Assembly: GCF_020176955.2 (NCBI RefSeq)
Contig: NZ_JAIUCZ020000002.1
Span: 992,001-1,056,000, forward strand
DNA length: 64,000 nt
Direction of reading: 5' to 3'
DNA from: Nocardia sp. alder85J
Lineage (GTDB): Bacteria > Actinomycetota > Actinomycetes > Mycobacteriales > Mycobacteriaceae
Shown in pieces: positions 58,317 to 64,000 of this stretch. Below the pieces are notes generated by a model. That model did no database searches and was not told where the DNA came from. It saw only the letters and a program-made list of their open reading frames with translations. Made by a program: the position numbers and the translations under genes. Position 1 is the stretch's first letter. Every line of letters begins with the position of its first letter.

Positions 58317-60590
58317 TCAGGGATGTGGGCGTGGAACCAGGATACGTTCCAGCGCACGCAGATCCGAGTCCAGGGAGTAGAAGGCGCGCAGGGCGATCGC
58401 GAAGCCGAACAGCCCGCCGACGCACAGCGCGATGATGGCGCCGATGACGGCCTGCTGCTGGTCGGCGGTGAGGTACATCAGACCGGCGGGGACACCGATC
58501 AGCGGAACCGACGCTGCCACACCGAGATAGCGGCGGCCGCGGCGCAGCAGCCGTTGCAGGCCGATGCGGTCGGCGTCGGTGGTGGGGCCTGCGGCGATCA
58601 ATGGCGGGTAGTACCAGCGCATCACGAAGAAGGTGACCGGGAAGTAGGTGTAGGCCACCGCGACCGCGGCGGCGACGAGGTTGGAGGCGATGATGTCGAC
58701 GAGCAGTCCCGGTGGCAGGGAGCCGAGGGTGAGCAGCCGGGCGAGCAGGATCGGCAGGGTGGCGATCCAGCAGGCGAAGGCGACGGCGGCGATGCGGTCG
58801 CCGCAGGCGAGGGTGTCGGCGCGGGCGCGGGCGAGGGTGGCGGCGTCGAAGACGCGGCCGCGGCGCAGTCCGTCGGGTACCAGGAAGACGTGCCGGCATC
58901 GGTACAGCAGTCCGGTGATGGCGACCGGGACGCCGACGGCGGCGAGGAGCAGGCCGAGGTGGGTGATGTGGGCGGCGGCCGCGGCGCCGAGTTGCAGGCC
59001 GATGAGGCGGGTGTTGTGGGCGCCGAGGTAGAGCCCGGCCAGCAATTGCCCGAACATGCTGGAGACGGTGACGACGGGCATGGGCCGCATGCGCAGCCGG
59101 GCGCGCAGGCTGTGGGCGGGTGGGTCGACGAGGTCGCGGGCGGCGCGGTCCTGGCTGAGTTCGAGTTGCTGGGCGAGGTCGGCGCCGCTGGCGTAGCGGT
59201 CGGCGGGGTCGGGGGCGAGGCAGGTGAGCAGGGCGTGGCGGAGCAGGGCGGGGGTGTCGGTGGGGAGTTCGGCGTGGAAGCGCGGGTCGACGGGCCGGCT
59301 GCGGCGTTCGATCATGGCCTGGAGGGTGTGCTCGGTTTCGCCGTCGCCGATGTCGTCGTCGAACGGGACTCTGCCGGTGAGCAATTCCCAGAGGACGACG
59401 GCGAGGGCGTAGAGGTCGCTGCGGGTGTCGAGGTCGGCGGCGGAGGCGACGCGGGCGGGGTGGCAGGCGAGCAGTTGTTCCGGTGACATGTAGGGCAGCG
59501 AGCCGCCGAAGTAGGCGACCGGGTTGGCGCCGGGCAGGTGGCGGTTGAAGCTGATGTTGAAGTCGGCGAGTTTGGGGTGGCCGTCGGCGGTGAGCAGGAC
59601 GTTGGCGGGTTTGATGTCGCGGTGCAGGACGCCGTGGCGGCCGGCGTAGTCCAGGGCGGCGGCGAGTCGGCTGCCCAGCCACGCAACGGTTTCCGGCCAG
59701 CTGAGGGTGCCGAGTTCGGTGCGGGTGGCCGAGGGGTGGGGTTCGAGGACGCCGCCGGTGGCGGTGGCGGCGTCGACGGCTTCGAGGAGGGTGCCGCCGC
59801 CGCGGTGGGCCGGGGGGACGTGGCGCAGCAGTCGCAGTACGCCGAGCAGGGTGCCGCCCGGAATGTATTGCATGTACATGAGTTTGAGGTGCCGGTCGGT
59901 GAGGTGGCGCTGGTCGAAGACGCGGACGATGTGGTCGTGGTCGAGTTGGGCGAGGGTTTCCGGTTCGATGCCGCGGTCGTGGGAGATCTTGACGGCGACC
60001 AGGCGGCTCATGGTGCGCTGGCGGGCGAGGAAGACGCGGGCGAAGGCGCCTTGGCCCAGGGGTAGCAGCAGGTCGAAGTCGTCGATGGTGGCGCCGGGGT
60101 TGATGGTGTCGAGGGCGTCGAGTGCGGTGGGGTCGGCCAGTGCGGTGGTGCGTGGGCCGGGTGCGAGGGTGCTGGGCGGGTGGTCGCCGGGGGTGATGGC
60201 GTGGTGGATGCGGGCCATCTGGGTGGGATAGTCGGCGTGGTATTCGTGCAGGTCGACCTGGGTGTGGCGGCTGCGGGCGGTGATCTCCTCGTAGATCAGG
60301 TCCGGGGGCAGGGGTGCGGTGGCGAGTTCGGGGAAGCGGTTGCGGTAGTCGGCGAGGCGGGGGGCGTCGTCGCTGCGCTGCCAGCGTTCGTGCAGGTCGA
60401 TCTTGATGAGTTCGATGAGGGCGGAGCGGCGCAGGGCTGGTTCGGCGGGCAGGTGCGCGGACAGGTCCGGTGGGGTGTCGTGGGAGTGCCAGCGGGCGGC
60501 GAAGTCGGCGACGAGGGCCGTGAGCATGGTGCGGGTGGCTGTGGCCCGGTCGGCGCCGTGGGGTGCGGCCGCGGCGTGGTCGTCGTCCAT
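58317..60590 (-). CDS. Serine/threonine protein kinase with C-terminal six-helix membrane region
   Basis: The 757-residue protein has an N-terminal region (1-160) with LIELIKIDLHERWQRSDDAPRLADYRNRFPEL, a spacer motif seen in kinases of planctomycetes and some actinobacteria. A Hanks-type kinase domain (about 170-450) follows: glycine loop LGQGAFARVFLAR, Lys in VAVKIS, HRDIKPANVLL and ADFNIS, then YMSPEQ. DFG is replaced by DFN. Residues 480-750 hold about six helices with no extracellular PASTA domain. It likely phosphorylates a cytoplasmic or membrane substrate; DFN may alter metal handling. Its 5' end is divergent from the SCO6745-like gene. Confidence 0.9.
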   Translation of the reverse strand: MDDDHAAAAPHGADRATATRTMLTALVADFAARWHSHDTPPDLSAHLPAEPALRRSALIELIKIDLHERWQRSDDAPRLADYRNRFPELATAPLPPDLIYEEITARSRHTQVDLHEYHADYPTQMARIHHAITPGDHPPSTLAPGPRTTALADPTALDALDTINPGATIDDFDLLLPLGQGAFARVFLARQRTMSRLVAVKISHDRGIEPETLAQLDHDHIVRVFDQRHLTDRHLKLMYMQYIPGGTLLGVLRLLRHVPPAHRGGGTLLEAVDAATATGGVLEPHPSATRTELGTLSWPETVAWLGSRLAAALDYAGRHGVLHRDIKPANVLLTADGHPKLADFNISFNRHLPGANPVAYFGGSLPYMSPEQLLACHPARVASAADLDTRSDLYALAVVLWELLTGRVPFDDDIGDGETEHTLQAMIERRSRPVDPRFHAELPTDTPALLRHALLTCLAPDPADRYASGADLAQQLELSQDRAARDLVDPPAHSLRARLRMRPMPVVTVSSMFGQLLAGLYLGAHNTRLIGLQLGAAAAAHITHLGLLLAAVGVPVAITGLLYRCRHVFLVPDGLRRGRVFDAATLARARADTLACGDRIAAVAFACWIATLPILLARLLTLGSLPPGLLVDIIASNLVAAAVAVAYTYFPVTFFVMRWYYPPLIAAGPTTDADRIGLQRLLRRGRRYLGVAASVPLIGVPAGLMYLTADQQQAVIGAIIALCVGGLFGFAIALRAFYSLDSDLRALERILVPRPHP
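58983..59028 (+). repeat. 46-base segment of the kinase gene copied in the spacer at 61594
   Basis: This stretch of the membrane part of the kinase gene is identical to 61594-61639 except one base (C to T near the 3' end), same orientation. Confidence 0.9.
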
Positions 60591-60764
60591 GGTCGGTGCC
60601 TCGACATGATTCGGTACGGAAGTTTCCCGGGCCCGGTCCGAGGATAGGCGCTCGGGGTGCCGGGTATCGGGTGTTGGCCGATCTCGTGCCGGTCACTGGC
60701 TGGCATTACCTGGAGATAGCGAGCTATGCTTCGGCCGTTGGCGAGGCGTGGAAGGGAGCCTGTC

Positions 60765-61502
60765 GTGTCGGTGGCGGCCGCGGTGAAGGACTCGATTCAG
60801 CGTATCGGGGGCGCGTTCATGTTCTCCCGTGAGGCGCGGAAGTACGGGGAGTCGACGGGGGTGCCCGGGTTCATCGGCCCGTACGCGCGGGGGCGCGGTG
60901 GGGTGCTCGGTGATGTGGATGCGGGCGTGGTGGTCGCGGCGTTCGGTTTCCTGGAGCCGGAAACGTTGCGGGCGGCGTGGGATTCGGTGACGGTGCCGTC
61001 GGCGGAGGCGGCGGAGGCGTATCTGGGGGTGTGCCAGGATTTCGGGCGGCGCAAGCTGGCCGGGTTCGCGGAGTCCGAGCGGCTGGCGGAGTTGTTGCAG
61101 GCGGTGGCCGCGGCGGCGGAGGTGCCGGGGGTGCCGTTGTTCGCGGGGTGGCGGGTGTTGCCGGCGGCGGCGGATGCGCCGGCGCGGGTGTTGCAGTATG
61201 CGCATGTGCTGCGGGAGTTGCGGGGCGGGTTGCATCTGATGGCGGTGCTCGCGGCCGGGCTGACCCCGTTGCAGGCGGTGTTGATCTCGGGTTCGCCGTT
61301 GAGTCCGGGGCCGATTCAGGCGCGGGCGTTCGGCTGGGCGGAGCCGTTCGAGGAGATCACCGCGGCGACGCGGGCGCGGTGGGAGTCGGCGGAGGCGGTG
61401 ACCGATGCGTTGATCGCGCCGGCGTTCGCGGTGCTGGGCGAGGACGGTGCGGAGTTGGCCGGTTTGCTGGAGCGGGCGGAGGCGCAGGCGTTCGGGCGCT
61501 GA
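60765..61502 (+). CDS. SCO6745 family protein
   Basis: The protein of about 245 residues shows SREARKYGESTGVPGFIGPYARGRGGVLGDVDAGVVVAAFGFLEPETLRAAW and LRGGLHLMAVLAAGLTPLQAVLISG, matching the actinobacterial SCO6745-type family, whose members look like small helical regulators or enzymes without assigned function. GTG 60765 has GGAAGGGAG upstream. It is divergent from the kinase with a 174-base gap. Confidence 0.7.
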   Translation: MSVAAAVKDSIQRIGGAFMFSREARKYGESTGVPGFIGPYARGRGGVLGDVDAGVVVAAFGFLEPETLRAAWDSVTVPSAEAAEAYLGVCQDFGRRKLAGFAESERLAELLQAVAAAAEVPGVPLFAGWRVLPAAADAPARVLQYAHVLRELRGGLHLMAVLAAGLTPLQAVLISGSPLSPGPIQARAFGWAEPFEEITAATRARWESAEAVTDALIAPAFAVLGEDGAELAGLLERAEAQAFGR

Positions 61503-61593
61503 GCGTGACCCGCAGCGTGTCGTTCCGGCGCCCGGCCAGTCCTGACGGCGGCCGCTGAGTCGAGACGCGGTCCCGGGACACCTCCGAGCCGTC

Positions 61594-61639
61594 GGCGCCG
61601 AGTTGCAGGCCGATGAGGCGGGTGTTGTGGGTGCCGAGG
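61594..61639 (-). pseudogene. Fragment of a duplicated serine/threonine kinase gene
   Basis: Read on the minus strand it encodes LGTHNTRLIGLQLGA, matching LGAHNTRLIGLQLGA of the intact kinase at residues around 524-538. Flanks do not continue the similarity. Likely a relic of a partial duplication or gene conversion. Confidence 0.8.
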
Positions 61640-61684
61640 AGGCGGTTGTCGTCCGGTGGCGGGGAGGGTCTCCACCGGCGCGAG

Positions 61685-61699
61685 TTGACATAATGTCAA
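61685..61699. promoter_or_regulatory. Orphan palindrome TTGACATAATGTCAA
   Basis: Perfect 15-base odd palindrome (arms TTGACAT / ATGTCAA around one A). No gene start lies close on either strand; it may be an operator left after gene loss. Confidence 0.45.
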
Positions 61700-62014
61700 T
61701 TATCGGTAGTTGGGGTGGGTGGCGGGGAAGGGGTGAACTGTGTTGTGCGGCATGGTGGTTCGGCGCCGCCGGTCCGGCCCGGTCTCCCCGGCCGTGCGGA
61801 TCGGCCGCGACTGCGTGTGCGCGCGGCAGGGTGCGCATGTCTCGCATGTACTCCGAATGGACTTGTAGGCGCTTGTGCTCCGAACGGAATGCGTTGGCCC
61901 GAGCTGGCTTTCGTGCAGGATAGTAAGTCGTCGGTCGTCTCTCCCCTGCGCCACTTCCCTTTCGATGCGGCGAATCGTCACGGTGACGGAAAAGGTGGGA
62001 GATGTTGGAGGGGT

Positions 62015-63054
62015 TCAGATTTCGGTGATGCCGTCGACCAGCCAGTCGAATCGCGGGCTGTTCAGGTAGGTCTCCTGCGGTGCGAGGCCTGCTGCCGGTT
62101 CGGCATAGCCACCGGCGAGGACGGAACCCGCCGGGATGCGTTCGCGGCCCTGATTGTCGTGCAGTGGGCCCGTCCACACGGAGCTGTGCCCGGCGGCGAA
62201 GGCGATACGGACGGTGTCGGTGGCGGCGAGGACGGCCGGCGGCAGCCAGGGGGCCGGTGCGGTGTTGCGGACGACGCCGTCGCTGGTGCGCAGGTAGCGG
62301 CGGGACGGGAGCGTGCGGCCGGTGAGCAGGCGGGTGAGGGTGTCGAGGTAGAACGGGGTCCAATCGAGGTAGGCCGCGTCGAGGACGCCGTCGAGGGCGG
62401 CGTGGCGATCGTCGTGGGCGCTGACGCGGGCCCGGCGGCGAGGGCGGCATGGACGGTGGCCGGGTTCTCGGTGAGATTGCCGCCGATGACGTCGGCGCCG
62501 TGCCCGATGAGGGTGGTGACGGCGGCGTGTTCCTTGTCGGCCTGGCGGGGGTCGCGGTAGGAACCGGCCCAGTGCAGCAGGATCCGGACATCGGGGCGGA
62601 CGGTGCGGGCGCCGAGAGCCCAGGCGTTGGTGTACAGCAGGTCGTGGGGTGAGCGGATGCCCTCGACGGCGCCGAGGACGCCGGTGGCGGTGGCGGCCGC
62701 GGCGAGCATGCCCGACAGGTAGGCGTGCTGATCGCGGGCGGCGCGGTAGACGGTGAGGTTGGGGCCGGTGGACTCGCCCTGGCAGTGGACGAAACGGGTG
62801 GCCGGGAATTCGGCCGCGACGGTCCGGGTCAGGGGTGCGACGGCGGTGTCGCAGACGAAGATCACGTCGGTACCGTCGGCGGCGAGGGTGCGGGCGCGAG
62901 CGAGCCAGTCCTCGCCTTCGCCGAGGTCGGCGGTGGTCGTGGTGGTGACGGCGGCGCCGAAGTGGCGTTGCGCGGCGGCGCGGGCGAGGTCGTGGGCGCG
63001 GGCCCACCACGCGTCGATGCTGTTGGCGTGCAACCAGGCGGCGGACAGCGGCAC
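62015..63054 (-). pseudogene. BMP family (basic membrane protein/PnrA-like) binding-protein gene with a frameshift
   Basis: Two overlapping frames together give one BMP-type substrate-binding protein. The first (from GTG 63054) has WLHANSIDAWWARAHDLARAAAQRHFG, VIFVCDTAVAPLTRTVAAEF, TNAWALGARTVRPDVRILLHWAGS and IGGNLTENPATVHAALAAG. The second continues with LDGVLDAAYLDWTPFYLDTLTRLL and AAGHSSVWTGPLHDNQGRERIPAG to 62015. The switch lies about 62415-62435, in a GC-rich run. It could be a true mutation or a sequencing error. No signal peptide is present, unusual for BMP proteins, which normally bind nucleosides outside the cell. It starts 5 bases after the LLM gene stop. Confidence 0.7.
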
Positions 63055-63059
63055 GGAGA

Positions 63060-63911
63060 TCAGCCGTTCGGGTAGAAGGTGTATTCGGGCAGCACGATCT
63101 CGTCGACGCCGAGGCCGGTGGCGAGAGTGACGGCGCTGTCGGTGATGCCGGTGGCGGGAGCGTCGAGGTAGAAGCGGCGCAGCACGGTGTCGGGGATCAG
63201 CCGCCCCGCCTCCACCGGGCCCGAACGGGCGAGGGCGCTGAGGACGTCGGTGCGCAGGGAATCGTGGACCCCGCCGGCGTCGGCGTATTCCGGTCGCATG
63301 TTGGTGATCTCGTAGACCAGCCGTTCACCGGAATGCAGCCGGGACTCGGGATCGAACCAGTGATGCAGGGTCAGCGCGACCCGTGCGCCGGTGGTGCTGC
63401 GGACGCGGCGGGCCAGATCGGGCAGCAGCGGGAACGGCACGCCGGACAGCAGCACGGTGTCGGCGAGCCCCGCGACGGCGCGCAGGGTGGCGGGTCCTTT
63501 GGTGGCGACCCAGAGTTCGGCGCTGCGGTGACGGTCGCGGACGGTGCGCAGGGCGGTGGTGAGGTCGGCGATGCGTGCCGGGTGTGGTACGCCCAGCCCG
63601 GCCAGTTGGAACGCACCGCCGACGGACAGCACGGCGAAGCCGCGGCCGCCGCTGAGTTCGTCGAGGGTGCCCAGCGCGCCGGCGGTGACCTCGGGACGGC
63701 GGGTCAGCGGATTGGTGATCATGCCGAGCCGGATCGCGGTGGTGCCGACCGCGGCGGCGCCCAGGACGGTCCACGGGTCACGGGTGGCGGCCCCGGCGTC
63801 GGGAAGGACGAGCCGGCCCAGGCCACGCCGGTCGGCGTCGGTGGCGCGGGCGACGACGTGCCGGGCGTCGTGCGGCATGACGTTGATGGTCACCGCAGGC
63901 GAGTGGGTCAT
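63060..63911 (-). CDS. LLM class (F420/flavin-dependent luciferase-like) oxidoreductase
   Basis: The 283-residue TIM-barrel protein has GLGRLVLPDAGAATRDPWTVLGAAAVGTTAIRLGMITNPLTRRPEVTAGALGTLDELSGGRGFAVLSVGGAF, the bacterial-luciferase-like fold of F420-dependent reductases. It lies directly before the BMP-type gene, suggesting a common pathway for uptake or sensing and reduction of a small molecule (inference). ATG 63911. Confidence 0.88.
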   Translation of the reverse strand: MTHSPAVTINVMPHDARHVVARATDADRRGLGRLVLPDAGAATRDPWTVLGAAAVGTTAIRLGMITNPLTRRPEVTAGALGTLDELSGGRGFAVLSVGGAFQLAGLGVPHPARIADLTTALRTVRDRHRSAELWVATKGPATLRAVAGLADTVLLSGVPFPLLPDLARRVRSTTGARVALTLHHWFDPESRLHSGERLVYEITNMRPEYADAGGVHDSLRTDVLSALARSGPVEAGRLIPDTVLRRFYLDAPATGITDSAVTLATGLGVDEIVLPEYTFYPNG

Positions 63912-63959
63912 GGGGTTGGGCTCCCGGTCGGGGTGCGGGGATTGATCGGGCCGCCGGTG

Positions 63960-64000
63960 TCAGGGGTGGCGGATGCTGCGGACCAGGGCGTAGCGGAGGG
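63960..64000 (-). CDS. C-terminal end of an unknown gene, cut by the right window edge
   Basis: One minus-strand frame reads LRYALVRSIRHP and stops at 63960-63962, 48 bases before the LLM start. Too short to identify; could be the previous gene of the operon. Confidence 0.3.
   Translation of the reverse strand, partial: LRYALVRSIRHP

Larger units (their letters stand above)
61503..62014. other. Degraded spacer with kinase-gene remnant and orphan palindrome
   Basis: About 510 bases with no credible gene. It contains the copied kinase fragment at 61594-61639 and the perfect palindrome at 61685-61699. The stretch 61680-61990 is less GC-rich than its neighbours and looks like eroded or transferred DNA. 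Confidence 0.6.

Noticed and set aside
61700..61981. Small minus-strand frame in the degraded spacer
   Set aside because: No ribosome site and low-complexity Arg/Thr translation; not supported as a gene.

Overview
The window is about 64 kb of high-GC actinobacterial chromosome, most likely from Nocardia or a close mycolic-acid relative. The evidence is gene order and family content. Many neighbours match the order around Mycobacterium tuberculosis Rv2050-Rv2089: an M24 peptidase, an Rv2074-like F420 biliverdin reductase, an Rv2073c-like SDR, cobL, cobK, cobH, cobI/J, cobG, cobN, an Rv2061c-like F420 protein, then fxsA, an amidohydrolase, lnt and rbpA. There are several F420-type flavin/deazaflavin proteins, frequent GTG starts, many TetR regulators and Ddn-like nitroreductase relatives. 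No tRNA, rRNA, IS element, CRISPR array or prophage was seen.

Layout. (1) 1-18 kb: a cobalamin (B12, aerobic corrin) block. cobL and cobK read rightward; cobIJ (fused) and cobH read leftward with a 4-base overlap; cobG reads leftward with two small paralogous His-tailed membrane proteins in front of it; cobN reads rightward behind a clear cobalamin riboswitch. A secreted glycine-rich protein sits between cobL and cobK, where M. tuberculosis has cobM, and cobM is not in the window. Interspersed are PadR, AsnC, DDAH-like, methyltransferase and TetR genes. (2) 17-25 kb: methionine aminopeptidase with a divergent XRE regulator and twin palindromes, a soluble HtrA-like protease, a degenerate 18-base tandem repeat, a TetR/Ddn-type pair, tldD-tldE and another TetR. 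(3) 25-31 kb: TauE/SafE exporter, fxsA, amidohydrolase and apolipoprotein N-acyltransferase. (4) 31-46 kb: a 4538-residue four-module NRPS (C-A-T x4, then TE), translationally coupled to a DrrA/DrrB-type ABC exporter. Its first module closely resembles enterobactin EntF and carries the serine code. This cassette lies between lnt and rbpA, where ppm1 would be expected. (5) 46-64 kb: rbpA with a SigR/SigH-type promoter, a Zn-ribbon protein, thioesterase, MocR-type regulator, LytM peptidase, GT9 glycosyltransferase, small secreted and membrane proteins, GtrA, an MmyB-type regulator coupled to a fructosamine-kinase-like gene, a YaeR-type VOC protein, peptidyl-prolyl isomerase, a phosphoribosyltransferase/YdjM/Ser-Thr kinase run, an SCO6745-like gene, a degraded spacer holding a copied kinase fragment, and a frameshifted BMP-type binding protein behind an LLM-class oxidoreductase.

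The strongest candidate for an undescribed system is the NRPS plus ABC exporter: an acyl- or aryl-seryl tetrapeptide assembly line with three related, unassigned adenylation codes and no epimerase, MbtH or starter-loading genes nearby. Secondary candidates are the paired His-tailed membrane proteins in the cobG-cobN gap, the palindrome-controlled map/XRE pair, and the near-identical leader motif shared by the YaeR-like and ppiA genes.
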